A stretch of 64,000 nucleotides of DNA from UBA2031 sp037189985 (GCA_037189985.1 JBBCJX010000020.1:248001-312000), one strand, 5' to 3'; positions 16,852 through 28,788 are shown, counted from the first letter of the stretch. The notes: a model not told the origin generated them from the letters alone. A program made the numbers and translations.

Positions 16852-18369
16852 ATGTCTTCCCCTCACGTCAGCACACGTTCCGGCATTCTGGCTGGTGTAC
16901 AAGAGTCAGGGGTGGAGATATTCCGGGGCATCCGTTACGCACGCTCTCTTGCAGGGCTGGACAGGATACGGGCGCCACAGGCTGAGCTGGCTTGGGAAGG
17001 TGTGCGCCAGGCAACGGAATGGGCACCGGCAGCACCCCAGGAAGAAATTCCGATGATGGGCGTGGGCAAGACCGGTGATGACTGCCTTGCCCTCAATGTC
17101 TGGCGTCCGGCACAACGCCCGGCCGGACACCTGCCCGTCATGGTCTGGATACACGGTGGCGGTTTTTCCGTCGGAGGCAGCCAGCAGTCACTTTATGAAG
17201 CCTCCACGCTAGTGCGTGAAAACGGTGTCATCGTCGTCAGCATCAACTATCGCCTGGGCATCCTGGGTTTTGGCAACTGGGCTGAGTGGCCGGAACTGCA
17301 AGGCATCAGCAATGCCGGCCTCAGGGACCAGATACTGGCCCTGGAGTGGGTGCGTGACCACATCGGGGACTTTGGGGGAGATCCGGGCAACATCACCCTC
17401 TTTGGTGAGTCGGCCGGCGGCATGAGCATCGCCTGCCTGCTGGCCAGTCCCAAGGCCCGAGGCTTGTTTCATCGGGCCATCATCCAGAGCGGCAGTCCTG
17501 ATCATGTGGTGAGCCAGGCGGAGGCCAGCCGCATCACCGCCCGTTTTGCCGAATCTGCCGGTGACCTTTCCGCCTGCCTGCAGGGTGAGTTGAAGGGCAT
17601 CGTGCGGGCCCAGCGGGCCTGTTTCAACACAACGGTCAACCGGGGCTTGCATGAAGAGCCTGTGCCCCAGTTCGGCATGACCCTGCTGCCTGTCTTCGGG
17701 GATGACGTGTTGCCCGAGCATCCTTTGGTGGCACTTGCAAAGGGGGCTTCGCAGGACATTCCGGTCTTGCTGGGAACTACGCTGGATGAGTGGACGATTT
17801 TTTATCTGGCACCACAGGCCATGGGCCATGGTGTTGCCCGGCCGGAACCGGACCCCGAGCGCCTGCTGCACGAGTTCCAGCGCAGTTTGCCGACACGGGC
17901 AGAGGCCATGCTGGCCGCCTACCGGCAATTGCTGCCGGACGCTCTGGGTAGCCAGGTCTTCTGTGCCTGCGAGACGGACCGTATGTTCCGCATTCCCACG
18001 GTCCGCATGGCCGAGGCACGTTTCGGGGCTGTCGCGCCGACCTTCCATTACCTCTTTGAATGGCCCTGTGCCTGGGATCGCCGGTTGGGGAGTTGCCATG
18101 TCATGGAGATTCCCTTCGTCTTCGGTATCACGGACCAGCCGACAGGTCAGTTCTTTACCGGGGGAGGGGATGAGGCCAGGCGGCTTTCCGCCGAGGTACG
18201 CAGTGCCTGGACGGCCTTTGCCCGGGGAGAAGCACCAGCCGCTGCGGGCTGGCCGGAGTGGCCGGCTTATACCGCGGCCGGGCGTGAAACCCTGAAAATC
18301 GGTGCCCTGACAGAGCGTCGGGACGACCCGGAGGCTGACCGCCGCCGGCTCTGGGAAGGCGTGATTTGA
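16852..18369 (+). CDS. Type-B carboxylesterase/lipase family protein
   Basis: A 505-residue alpha/beta hydrolase of the cholinesterase/para-nitrobenzyl esterase group. The nucleophile elbow GESAGG (FGESAGGMSIACLLASPKARG), the oxyanion segment WIHGGGFSVG and the N-terminal VEIFRGIRYA stretch are typical. No signal peptide is seen, so it is probably cytoplasmic. It hydrolyses carboxylic esters; natural substrate unknown. It precedes the Tat/GMC pair by about 130 bases. Confidence 0.92.
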   Translation: MSSPHVSTRSGILAGVQESGVEIFRGIRYARSLAGLDRIRAPQAELAWEGVRQATEWAPAAPQEEIPMMGVGKTGDDCLALNVWRPAQRPAGHLPVMVWIHGGGFSVGGSQQSLYEASTLVRENGVIVVSINYRLGILGFGNWAEWPELQGISNAGLRDQILALEWVRDHIGDFGGDPGNITLFGESAGGMSIACLLASPKARGLFHRAIIQSGSPDHVVSQAEASRITARFAESAGDLSACLQGELKGIVRAQRACFNTTVNRGLHEEPVPQFGMTLLPVFGDDVLPEHPLVALAKGASQDIPVLLGTTLDEWTIFYLAPQAMGHGVARPEPDPERLLHEFQRSLPTRAEAMLAAYRQLLPDALGSQVFCACETDRMFRIPTVRMAEARFGAVAPTFHYLFEWPCAWDRRLGSCHVMEIPFVFGITDQPTGQFFTGGGDEARRLSAEVRSAWTAFARGEAPAAAGWPEWPAYTAAGRETLKIGALTERRDDPEADRRRLWEGVI

Positions 18370-18500
18370 GGCTGTCCGGCGAATTGTGCGGTGGATGTTG
18401 GGTTTTGCCCCTGCTTTGGATAGACTCACGGGCTGATTTGGCACATTCTCGCCGCTGATAACTAGAAATTTGCCCCGGACGGAGTCCGCCGAGGAGCAAG

Positions 18501-19091
18501 ATGAACAATAACGAAAATCTGCCTGCGGGCTTTCTGGCTGGTCTTGAGCCGCTTTCCCGTCGCCATTTCCTCACGGCTGGTGTCCGCCTGACAGCGGCTA
18601 CCGGTACGCTGCTGGCATTGCCCGGCCAGGTCTTCGCGGCCGAGGGCAAGGGCGTTCCGCCCGGCATCAAGCATCTCTCCGATATCGAGTATCGTGTCTT
18701 CGACAAGCTGCGTGTCGTCATGCTGCCCACGCAGAAGTACTCCCTGCCTTCGAGTGTCGAGATTCCCGTGATGCAGAACGTCGATGCATGGACGGGCAAG
18801 CTCAACCAGCGCACGCGTCTCTTGCTGACTGTCGGTGTGCAGGCCCTGGAATACGGCTCCCTCTACAGTTTTTCGCGTTTCTCCCAGATGAGCGATGCCC
18901 GCGCCACCAAGCATCTCAACAACTGGCAGACCGGCAACGTCATGCAGCGTGGCGTCGCCTCCAGCCTCAAGATGCTGCTGACACTGGGATACTGGCAGGA
19001 CATCCGCACCTGGCCCTCCCTGCAATACGATGGGCCGGTCACCGAAAAATGGGGCATACGCAGCCTCGGCAATGCGCCGATGCCACGATGA
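18501..19091 (+). CDS. Tat-exported small subunit, gluconate 2-dehydrogenase subunit 3-like
   Basis: A 196-residue protein with a twin-arginine signal (LSRRHFLTAGVRLTAATGTLLALP, Arg-Arg near residues 20-21) ending at VFAAEG. The rest resembles the small gamma subunit of membrane gluconate dehydrogenase-type complexes. The GMC flavoprotein that follows 58 bases later lacks a signal, so this subunit probably carries it across the membrane as a folded pair. No cytochrome c subunit is adjacent, so the electron acceptor is not evident. Confidence 0.8.
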   Translation: MNNNENLPAGFLAGLEPLSRRHFLTAGVRLTAATGTLLALPGQVFAAEGKGVPPGIKHLSDIEYRVFDKLRVVMLPTQKYSLPSSVEIPVMQNVDAWTGKLNQRTRLLLTVGVQALEYGSLYSFSRFSQMSDARATKHLNNWQTGNVMQRGVASSLKMLLTLGYWQDIRTWPSLQYDGPVTEKWGIRSLGNAPMPR

Positions 19092-19149
19092 GCCCTGCTG
19101 TACCGAATTACAAAAACAAGAAATGCACTGACTCCGCTTCGAGGGCGAA

Positions 19150-20739
19150 ATGATTTACAGGGAAATGCCGCAGCAGGGCTTGCCGGTTGTCCAGGCCACG
19201 GACATCCGCGAAAAAGAACTGCGCCTGCAAGCCGATGTGATCGTGGTGGGCTCCGGTTCGGGCGGCGCCATCGCTGCTTATGAGCTGGCCCGTGCCGGGA
19301 AGAAAGTCATCATTCTTGAAGCCGGCCGCTATGTGCCGAGTTCCACTTTCAAGGAAGACCTCACTGACAGCATGCTGCGCATGTATCAGGACAGTGGCCT
19401 GCAGACCAACTCCACCGGTGACCTTGTCCTGCTGCAGGGCTCGGTAGTGGGCGGTTCGTCCGTCATCGACGCCACCATTTGTGATCGCCTGCCGGCCAGC
19501 GTGCTGAAAGAGTGGCAAAAAGACCACGGTCTGGAAAACCTGACCCAGGTCGACATGAATGCGCACTACGAGAAGATGGAAAAGCGTCTCGCCGTGCATG
19601 AAAACGAACCTCACGAAATCAATGACTGCGCCAATATCGTGATCCGTGGCTGTGAGGCCATGGGCTGGTCCTGGCGTCCTGTGTCACGCAACGTGAACCA
19701 GTGTGCGCTGACCGGCCACTGCATTTCCGGATGTGCCTCCGACCGCAAGCAATCCATGCTGGTGACACACCTACCTTGGGCCATCGCCAACGGCGCCGAG
19801 ATTTACGCCAACACCTATGTCGACTTCGTGAACACCCGCAATGGCCGTGCCAGCGGTGTTGAAGCCCGCATGATCGACCCCGACACCAAGCAGGTCGTTG
19901 CCACCATTCAGGCAGAGGCTCAACTGGTGATCCTGGCGGCTGGTGCTGTGCAGACTCCGCTGATCCTGCAGAAAAGTGGTGTCGGCCTGCAGTCGGACAT
20001 GGTCGGCCGTAACCTGTCCGTGCATCCCAGCGTCACCCTGCTTGGCAAGTTCAAGGAGCCGGTCTACGGCTGGCGAGGTGCCCTCACGGGTATCCAGGTC
20101 AACCAGTTCAACAAGGAAAGGCACGGCCACGTGCTGATGGAAACCGGCCTGGCTGCACCCATGCAGCTTGTTTCTCAGGGTGAGTTGAGCGAAGGCGATG
20201 CCTACGTCCGCTTCATGAGTGAGTACAAGAATTTCGCCGCGCTGAACGTTTTCGTGCATGACCATGGCCAGGGTTATGTGCACTGGGTGGGCGACCCCTA
20301 CAAGGGCGAGAAGCGCGTGGAGTGGAACCTGAGTCGCGAAGAATTCCGTGACTTCAAGGCAGCCCTGCGCTCTGCCGGCCGCATCCTTTTTGCAGCAGGT
20401 GCCGAAAAGGTTTACCTGCCGGCTTATAACCTTGCCTCTGCCAACAGCGTGTTCGAACTGGACAAAGCGGTCGACAAGATCGAGTACGGCTCACTGGGCC
20501 TGTTCAGCCTGCGCATGCTGGGTTACGAGCCACAAGGCACCTGCCGCATGGGCCGTGATCCCTTCACTTCCGTGGTCAATCCTTGGGGTGAGTGCCATGA
20601 AGTGAAGGGGCTTTTCATCACGGATGCCAGCATCCTGCCCACCGAAACTACTTCCCATGCCCACCTGACGGTGTGCGCACTGTCCAGCTACATCGTGGAC
20701 AGCATCCTGCAGAAGCCGGAAAGCTATTTCTGGTCCTGA
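19150..20739 (+). CDS. GMC-family FAD-dependent oxidoreductase
   Basis: A 529-residue glucose-methanol-choline oxidoreductase. The FAD-binding motif VIVVGSGSGGAIAAYELARAGK is near residue 28, GGSSVID near 100, and the C-terminal family signature includes GTCRMG and LFITDASILPTETTSHAHLTV with the active-site His. It oxidises an alcohol, probably in the periplasm with the upstream Tat subunit; long-chain alcohols or sterols are possible substrates given the lipid-rich setting, but this is speculative. A strong bidirectional terminator follows. Confidence 0.92.
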   Translation: MIYREMPQQGLPVVQATDIREKELRLQADVIVVGSGSGGAIAAYELARAGKKVIILEAGRYVPSSTFKEDLTDSMLRMYQDSGLQTNSTGDLVLLQGSVVGGSSVIDATICDRLPASVLKEWQKDHGLENLTQVDMNAHYEKMEKRLAVHENEPHEINDCANIVIRGCEAMGWSWRPVSRNVNQCALTGHCISGCASDRKQSMLVTHLPWAIANGAEIYANTYVDFVNTRNGRASGVEARMIDPDTKQVVATIQAEAQLVILAAGAVQTPLILQKSGVGLQSDMVGRNLSVHPSVTLLGKFKEPVYGWRGALTGIQVNQFNKERHGHVLMETGLAAPMQLVSQGELSEGDAYVRFMSEYKNFAALNVFVHDHGQGYVHWVGDPYKGEKRVEWNLSREEFRDFKAALRSAGRILFAAGAEKVYLPAYNLASANSVFELDKAVDKIEYGSLGLFSLRMLGYEPQGTCRMGRDPFTSVVNPWGECHEVKGLFITDASILPTETTSHAHLTVCALSSYIVDSILQKPESYFWS

Positions 20740-20752
20740 TGAAACAGGAAAG

Positions 20753-20779
20753 AAAAAGGGCCGCATTGCGGCCCTTTTT
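20753..20779. terminator. Bidirectional terminator between GMC gene and aacS
   Basis: A 12-bp perfect stem AAAAAGGGCCGC / GCGGCCCTTTTT with an ATT loop. It has A- and T-tracts on the two sides, so it can end both convergent transcripts. Confidence 0.92.
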
Positions 20780-20790
20780 CTTGTGCTGGA

Positions 20791-22739
<1,949 letters not shown>

Positions 22740-22743
<4 letters not shown>

Positions 22744-24710
22744 GACGCAAGCGCCTCCAGTTCCGCGAGGACTTGCCCCTCGCTGACGAGGGCGCCGGGC
22801 GTGACGCTGATCGCGTGCACGACGCCGTCGTGATGCGCGCGGATGCGGTGCTCCATCTTCATGGCTTCCATCACCAGCAGGGTGTCACCAGCCTTGACGG
22901 TGCTGCCAGCGCTGACGTTCACGCTGACGATGCGGCCGTTCATGGGCGCGTTGTAGTGCTTGTCATCCTGTGCGGCTCCCGCTTGCGTGACGCGCCGGGT
23001 GTTGAGCGCCAGATGACGGCCCTGATGGAACACGTCCACGCCGCCGGTTTTTACATGGACGGTAAATCTTTCACGGTAGCCGTCCACGGTCAGCGTAGCG
23101 GTGTTGCCGTGCAGGTGGAGTGTGGCCTCGCCTTGCTGTTCACCAATTTGCCAGGCATGGCCTGTGCTGTTGGCGGTCAGCGTGACGGCGCGGGTTTCGC
23201 CTTCCAGTTCCACGGGCAGGGTGATGGCATCGGCCGGGCCGACACGGAAGCCGCGTAACTGTTGCCAGGGGGAATGTGCTTCTTCAGTCGTGCGCGCCGG
23301 AGTGGCCTGTTGGGCCAGCAACGCGGCCAGCAGGAAAAAGCGTGTCGGGTCGGCCGCTGTCGGCAGCAACTCCTGCTGGTGTTGCTCAATGAAGCGGGTA
23401 TGCAAGGCAGCAGCCAGAAACACAGGGTGCGCGAGCACAAGGGCGAGGAAGGCGGCATTGTGGCGTACGCCGGCCACGCAGGTGTGCAGCAGTGCCTGAT
23501 GCAGGCGCGCGGCAGCTTGTTCGCGGTTTTCGCCCCAGGCGATGAGCTTGGCCATCATGGGGTCGTAGTGCACGCTGACGGCATCGCCCTGCCGGTAACC
23601 GGTGTCCATGCGCAGGCCTTCGCCTGAAGGCAGCGAAAACACGCGAAGTTCGCCGGTGGAGGGCAGGAAGTCGCGGTCGGGGTCTTCGGCATAGAGGCGT
23701 ACCTCGATCGCATGGCCCCGTGGCGTGAGATCGTCCTGTGTGAAGGGCAGGGCGTCGCCTGCAGCGACGCGCAACTGCCATTCCACGAGGTCCAGCCCGG
23801 CGATGAGTTCGCTGACCGGGTGTTCCACCTGCAGGCGCGTGTTCATTTCCATGAAGTAGAACGCGCCGCTCTTGTCCACCAGGAATTCCAGCGTGCCGGC
23901 GCCTTCGTAGCGAATGGCCTGGGCGGCACGCACGGCGGCCTCGCCCATGGCGCGGCGCAGTTCGGGCGCGAGGCCGGGGGCTGGCGCTTCTTCCACCACT
24001 TTCTGGTGGCGGCGCTGGATGGAGCAGTCGCGGTCGAAGACATAGACGCAATTGCCGTGGCTGTCGGCCAGCACCTGAACTTCCACGTGGCGTGGCTCGA
24101 TCAGCAGCTTTTCAATCAGCATGCGCTGGTCGCCGAAGGCGTTCAGCGCTTCGCGTTGTGCGGCGTGCAGGGCCTCGGTGAATTCGCTGTCCTCGTGCAC
24201 GGCGCGCATGCCCTTGCCGCCACCACCGGCCGATGCCTTGAGCAGCACCGGGTAGCCCATGGCGCGGGCCTGCTCGCGCAGGAAGGCGTCGTCCTGCTGT
24301 TCGCCGTGGTAGCCGGGAATCAGCGGTACGCCGGCTTTTTCCATCAAGGCCTTGGCGCCGGATTTGGAGCCCATGGCGGTGATGGCGGCGGCGGACGGGC
24401 CGATGAACTTGAGGCCGTTGGCGGCGCAAGCCTCGGCAAAACCCGCATTCTCGGAGAGGAAACCGTAGCCGGGATGGATGGCCTGGGCGCCGGTGGTCTT
24501 GGCGGCAGCGATGATCTTGTCGACGCAGAGATAGGATTCGCGGCTGGGGGCGGGCCCGAGGCGCAGGGCTTCATCCGCCACTTCCACGTGCAGGGCGCGG
24601 GCGTCGGCATCGGAATACACGGCCACGGTCTGGATGCCGAGGGCGTGGGCGGTGCGGGTCACGCGGCAGGAAATCTCGCCACGGTTGGCAATCAGTATTT
24701 TCGTGAACAT
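22740..24710 (-). CDS. liuD: Methylcrotonyl-CoA carboxylase alpha (biotin) subunit
   Basis: A 656-residue biotin carboxylase plus biotin carboxyl carrier. The ATP-grasp part (FTKILIANRGEISCRVTRTAHALGI, GGGGKGMRAV, EMNTRLQVEHPVSE) is followed by a C-terminal carrier domain with the biotinylation motif VMEAMKMEHR. It carboxylates biotin for transfer to 3-methylcrotonyl-CoA by the LiuB beta subunit. It starts 3 bases after liuC. The same architecture occurs in propionyl- and geranyl-CoA carboxylases, but the liu context fixes the role. Confidence 0.93.
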
Positions 24711-24713
24711 GGC

Positions 24714-25499
24714 TCAGTGTTTTCCTTGCCAGGCCGGAGCCCGTTTTTCGAAAAAGGCGGACAGGCCTTCCTGGCCTTCCTGTGAGGTACGCAGGCTGGC
24801 GATCAGGGTGGTGGTGTAATGGCGGATTTCGGGGCTGTCGGCCGGGCTGATCTTGCGCAGCAGGGCTTTGCAGGCCATCAGGGCTACCGGGCCGTTGGCG
24901 AGCAAGGTTTCGATCATGTCGGTAGCACGGGCTTCCAGGGCATCCGCCGAGCAGACTTCGTGCACCAGGCCGATGTCATGTGCCAGTTCGGCAGGGAAGC
25001 GTTCCGCAGTGAGGAAAAAGCGTGAGGCTTGCCGCGCACCGATGGCGGCAATGACATAGGGGCTGATCACCGCCGGGGCCAGGCCCAGCTTGGCTTCGGA
25101 GAGGGAGAAGGAAGCCTTGTCGCTAGCCAGCGCGATATCGCAGCAGCTCACCAGCCCCACCGCGCCGCCGTAAGCGGCGCCCTGCACGATTGCGACGGTC
25201 GGCTTGGGAAAGTCGTAAAGCCCCCGCATCAGCCTTTCCAGTTCGCCTGCATCCTTTTCATTGTCTTCGCGCGAATAGCTGGCCATGCGCTTCATCCAGC
25301 CGAGGTCGGCGCCGGCGGAAAAGCTTTTGCCTGCCGAGCGCAACACCAGCAGGCGCACGTCCGGGTGACGGGCATAGTGATCGAGCGCGGTATTGAGTTC
25401 GGCGATCAGCGCGTCGTCGAAGGCGTTGTGCACCTCTGGCCGGTTCAGGGTCAGCGTGGCAACGCCACGTTCGTCAAGCGAGGAGAGGAGGGCGGTCAT
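24714..25499 (-). CDS. liuC: 3-methylglutaconyl-CoA hydratase (LiuC)
   Basis: A 261-residue crotonase. The segments LNRPEVHNAFDDALIAEL, KSFSAGADLGWMKRM and GGAVGLVSCCDIALASDKASFSLSEAKLGLAPAVISPYV match LiuC-type hydratases. It hydrates 3-methylglutaconyl-CoA to HMG-CoA in leucine breakdown. The start at 25499 has AAGGAG just upstream and leaves a 10-base gap from liuB; the longer frame to 25553 would run back into liuB. Confidence 0.92.
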   Translation of the reverse strand: MTALLSSLDERGVATLTLNRPEVHNAFDDALIAELNTALDHYARHPDVRLLVLRSAGKSFSAGADLGWMKRMASYSREDNEKDAGELERLMRGLYDFPKPTVAIVQGAAYGGAVGLVSCCDIALASDKASFSLSEAKLGLAPAVISPYVIAAIGARQASRFFLTAERFPAELAHDIGLVHEVCSADALEARATDMIETLLANGPVALMACKALLRKISPADSPEIRHYTTTLIASLRTSQEGQEGLSAFFEKRAPAWQGKH

Positions 25500-25509
25500 G
25501 GCATTCTCC

Positions 25510-27117
25510 TTACATGCGGAACACGCCGAACTTGGTGTCCGGAATGTCGGCATTGAGGGAAGCGGAAATGGCCAAGCCCAGCACGTTACGCGTCTTGGCT
25601 GGGTCGATCACGCCGTCGTCCCAGAGGCGGGCGCTGGCGTAGGCGGGCTGGGCTTCGCGGCCGTACTTGTCCACCAGCGGCTGGCGGAAGGCGGTTTCTT
25701 CTTCCGCCGTCCAGTTCACGCCCTGCTTGGAGAGCGCGGCTTTCTTCACGTCGGTGAGCACGCTGGCGGCTTGTTCGCCGCCCATCACCGAGATGCGGGC
25801 ATTGGGCCACATGAAGAGGAAGCGCGGCTCGTAGGCGCGGCCACACATGCCGTAGTTGCCGGCGCCGAAACTGCCGCCGATGATGACGGTGAATTTCGGT
25901 ACCTTGGCGCAGGCCACCGCGTGCACCATCTTTGCTCCGTTCTTGGCGATGCCACCTTCTTCGTATTTCTTGCCGACCATGAAGCCGGTGATGTTCTGCA
26001 AGAACACCAGCGGAATCTTGCGCTGGCAGCAGAGCTCGATGAAGTGCGCGCCTTTCAGGGCGGATTCGGAAAACAGGATACCGTTGTTGGCGATGATGCC
26101 GACCGGGTAACCCCAGAGCCGGGCAAAGCCGGTGACCAGCGTGCTGCCGTAGAGAGGCTTGAATTCGTCGAACTCCGAGCCGTCGATCAGGCGGGCGATG
26201 ATTTCGCGCACGTCGAAGGGCTCGCGGGCATCCCTGGGCACGATGCCGTAGATGTCATCGGCCGGATAAAGCGGGGCCACGGGCTCGCGGACATCCAGCG
26301 CAGTTTTCTTGACGCGATTGAGCCGGGAGATGGAAGCACGGGCCAATTCCAGCGCGTGTTCGTCGTTCTCGGCCAGTTGATCGGTCACACCGGAAATGCG
26401 CGAGTGCAGATCGGCGCCGCCCAGCTCTTCCGCACTCACCACTTCGCCCGTGGCGGCTTTCACCAACGGGGGGCCAGCGAGAAAGATGGTGCCCTGGTGC
26501 TTCACGATGATGGCTTCGTCGGCCATGGCCGGCACATAGGCGCCACCAGCGGTGCAGGAGCCCATGACCACGGCAATCTGCGGAATGTTGGCGGCGGACA
26601 TGTTCGCCTGGTTGAAGAAGATGTGGCCGAAGTGCAGGTGGTCGGGAAACACCTCGTCCTGGCGCGGCAGGTTGGCGCCGCCGGAATCCACGAGGTAGAT
26701 GCAGGGGAGATTGTTTTCCTGCGCGATGGTCTGCGCGCGCAGGTGCTTCTTCACCGTGAGCGGATAGTAGGAGCCGCCTTTCACGGTGGCGTCGTTCGCG
26801 GCAATCACACACTCCACGCCATTCACGCGACCGATGCCGGCGACGATGCCGGCAGCGGGCACGTCTTCCCCGTAGACATCAAGGGCCGCGAGCGGTGCCA
26901 GCTCCAGGAAAGGAGAGCCCGGGTCGATCAGGGTGTTGATGCGTTCGCGTGCGGTCAGCTTGCCGCGCGCCTTGTGGCGTGCGATGGCGGCCGCGCCTCC
27001 GCCCTGGCGGATTTTTTCCAGCAGTTTTTCCAGCTCGGCCGTGAGGGCGCGATGATGGGCCGCGTTTTCCTGGAAGCCGGGGGAGTGTGGGTTGACCTGG
27101 GTGGTGAGGACGGGCAT
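25510..27117 (-). CDS. liuB: Methylcrotonyl-CoA carboxylase beta subunit
   Basis: A 535-residue carboxyltransferase with crotonase-like N and C halves. Motifs such as VAGIGRVNGVECVIAANDATVKGGSYYP, PCIYLVDSGGANLPRQ and FTVIIGGSFGAGNYGMCGRAYEPRFLFMWPNARISVMGGEQAA are characteristic of the MCC beta subunit. It transfers CO2 from biotin on LiuD to 3-methylcrotonyl-CoA. It sits 1 base after liuA, in the usual liuABCD order. Confidence 0.95.
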   Translation of the reverse strand: MPVLTTQVNPHSPGFQENAAHHRALTAELEKLLEKIRQGGGAAAIARHKARGKLTARERINTLIDPGSPFLELAPLAALDVYGEDVPAAGIVAGIGRVNGVECVIAANDATVKGGSYYPLTVKKHLRAQTIAQENNLPCIYLVDSGGANLPRQDEVFPDHLHFGHIFFNQANMSAANIPQIAVVMGSCTAGGAYVPAMADEAIIVKHQGTIFLAGPPLVKAATGEVVSAEELGGADLHSRISGVTDQLAENDEHALELARASISRLNRVKKTALDVREPVAPLYPADDIYGIVPRDAREPFDVREIIARLIDGSEFDEFKPLYGSTLVTGFARLWGYPVGIIANNGILFSESALKGAHFIELCCQRKIPLVFLQNITGFMVGKKYEEGGIAKNGAKMVHAVACAKVPKFTVIIGGSFGAGNYGMCGRAYEPRFLFMWPNARISVMGGEQAASVLTDVKKAALSKQGVNWTAEEETAFRQPLVDKYGREAQPAYASARLWDDGVIDPAKTRNVLGLAISASLNADIPDTKFGVFRM

Positions 27118-27118
27118 G

Positions 27119-28282
27119 TCACTTGGTCTCGTTGAAAAGTTCGCGGCCGATCAGCATGCGGCGGATTTCCGAGGTGCCCGCGCCGATCTCGTAGAGCTTG
27201 GCGTCGCGCAGGAAACGGCCCGTGGGGTTTTCGTTGATGTAGCCGTTGCCGCCCAGCACCTGTATCGCGTCCAGCGCCAGCTTGGTGGCGTTTTCGGCGG
27301 TGTAGAGGATGACGGCGGCCGCGTCCTTGCGTGCGGTCTCGCCGCGGTCGCAGGCCTGGGCCACGTTGTAGAGATAGGCGCGCGAGGCGTTGAGCAGGGT
27401 GTACATGTCGGCGACCTTGCCCTGCATGAGCTGGAATTCGCCGATGGCCTGGCCGAACTGTTTGCGGTCGTGGATGTAGGGGATCACCACGTCCATGCAG
27501 GCCTGCATGAGGCCGACAGGACCGCCTGAGAGCACCACGCGCTCGTAGTCGAGGCCGCTCATGAGCACGCGCACGCCTTCGCCTACTTTGCCCAGCACGT
27601 TTTCTTCCGGCACTTCACAGTCCTGGAACACCAGCTCGCAGGTGTTGGAGCCGCGCATGCCGAGCTTGTCCAGCTTCTGGTGGCGCGAGAAGCCCTTCCA
27701 GTCGCGCTCGACGATGAAAGCGGTGATGCCTCTGGGGCCAGCATTGATGTCGGTCTTGGCGTAGATCACATAGGTGTGGGCGTCGGGACCGTTGGTGATC
27801 CACATCTTGTTGCCGTTCAGCACATAACAGTCGCCTTTCTTGTCGGCACGTAGCTTCATGCTGACCACGTCCGAGCCGGCGTTGGGCTCGCTCATGGCAA
27901 GCGCGCCGATGTGCTCGCCGCTCACCAGCCCGGGCAGGTATTTCGCCTTTTGTGCGGCATTGCCGTTGCGGTGGATCTGGTTCACGCAAAGGTTGGAGTG
28001 CGCACCGTAGGACAGTCCCACGGAGGCGGAGGCGCGGGAGATTTCCTCGATGGCGATCACGTGGGCGAGATAGCCGAGATCGCTGCCGCCGTATTCTTCG
28101 CTCACCGTCATGCCGAGCAGCCCCAGGTCACCGAACTTGCGCCAGAGGTCGTTGGGGAATTCGTTGTTACGGTCGATGTCGGCCGCGCGCGGGGCGATCT
28201 CCTTGCGGGAAAACTGTTCGACGGTGTCACGCAGGGCGTTGATGGTTTCGCCCAGGCCGAAGTTCATGCCGGTGTAGCTCAT
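27119..28282 (-). CDS. liuA: Isovaleryl-CoA dehydrogenase
   Basis: A 387-residue acyl-CoA dehydrogenase. MSEPNAGSDVVSMKLRADKKGDCYVLNGNKMWITNGPDA is the flavin-contact region, and IQVLGGNGYINENPTGRFLRDAKLYEIGAGTSEIRRMLIGREL is the C-terminal signature with EIGAGTSE. It oxidises isovaleryl-CoA to 3-methylcrotonyl-CoA, passing electrons to ETF. Its ATG overlaps the liuR stop by 4 bases (ATGA). Confidence 0.95.
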   Translation of the reverse strand: MSYTGMNFGLGETINALRDTVEQFSRKEIAPRAADIDRNNEFPNDLWRKFGDLGLLGMTVSEEYGGSDLGYLAHVIAIEEISRASASVGLSYGAHSNLCVNQIHRNGNAAQKAKYLPGLVSGEHIGALAMSEPNAGSDVVSMKLRADKKGDCYVLNGNKMWITNGPDAHTYVIYAKTDINAGPRGITAFIVERDWKGFSRHQKLDKLGMRGSNTCELVFQDCEVPEENVLGKVGEGVRVLMSGLDYERVVLSGGPVGLMQACMDVVIPYIHDRKQFGQAIGEFQLMQGKVADMYTLLNASRAYLYNVAQACDRGETARKDAAAVILYTAENATKLALDAIQVLGGNGYINENPTGRFLRDAKLYEIGAGTSEIRRMLIGRELFNETK

Positions 28283-28725
28283 GGGGTGTCCTCGTTGTTG
28301 CTTTTGTGCGGGTTGTCGCCGACCACATGATCGAGCGCGTCATCGGTGAAGGGTTTGCCGGACTGGGCGGCGCGGATGCGGGCCTCGGCCGTATCCAGCT
28401 CGATCTGCATGAGGCGGATGTCGTTCATCTGCTGTTCCAGGGCACGGCGGCGCTCGGCCAGCTTGTCCAGCATGAGCTGGTACTGGGCCTGGTTATCGTG
28501 TTCGGGGTCGTAGAGGTTGAAGAGTTCGCGGCACTCGGCCAGCGAGAAGCCCAGGCGCTTGCCGCGCAGGATGAGCTTGAGCAGGACCCGGTCCCGCGGG
28601 GAGTAGATGCGCGTCTGCCCGCGGCGCTCGGGGGTGAGCAGGCCCTCATCCTCGTAGAAGCGGATGGTGCGGGTGGTGACGTCGAATTCCCGGGCAAGGT
28701 CGGAGATCGAAAAGGAAGGAACCAT
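28279..28725 (-). CDS. liuR: MerR-family regulator of leucine catabolism
   Basis: A 148-residue MerR protein. The N-terminal winged helix SISDLAREFDVTTRTIRFYEDEGLLTPERRGQTRIY is followed by a coiled-coil dimer helix (QLMLDKLAERRRALEQQMNDIRLMQIELDTAEARI). No metal-binding Cys pair is seen. The start at 28725 has GGAAGG upstream; a longer in-frame start at 28743 is possible. It leads the liu operon and probably represses it until branched acyl-CoAs accumulate, acting at the palindrome at 28771. Confidence 0.9.
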   Translation of the reverse strand: MVPSFSISDLAREFDVTTRTIRFYEDEGLLTPERRGQTRIYSPRDRVLLKLILRGKRLGFSLAECRELFNLYDPEHDNQAQYQLMLDKLAERRRALEQQMNDIRLMQIELDTAEARIRAAQSGKPFTDDALDHVVGDNPHKSNNEDTP

Positions 28726-28770
28726 GGGTGGGATATCCCGCAAGGCTGGGTCCGGGGGATTATTTCTTAC

Positions 28771-28788
28771 CTTTACGTTAACGTAAAG
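28771..28788. promoter_or_regulatory. 18-bp perfect palindrome, candidate LiuR operator
   Basis: CTTTACGTTAACGTAAAG is a perfect palindrome 46 bases upstream of the liuR start and the only strong one in this gap. MerR-type regulators bind symmetrical sites between the -35 and -10 elements; here TTTACG in the palindrome and AATAAT just downstream on the minus strand, 17 bases apart, could be those elements. Its match to the LiuR-type motif in proteobacteria is from memory. Confidence 0.8.

Noticed and set aside
25393..27135. 580-codon plus-strand frame over liuB
   Set aside because: Antisense shadow of the carboxyltransferase gene; no motif.
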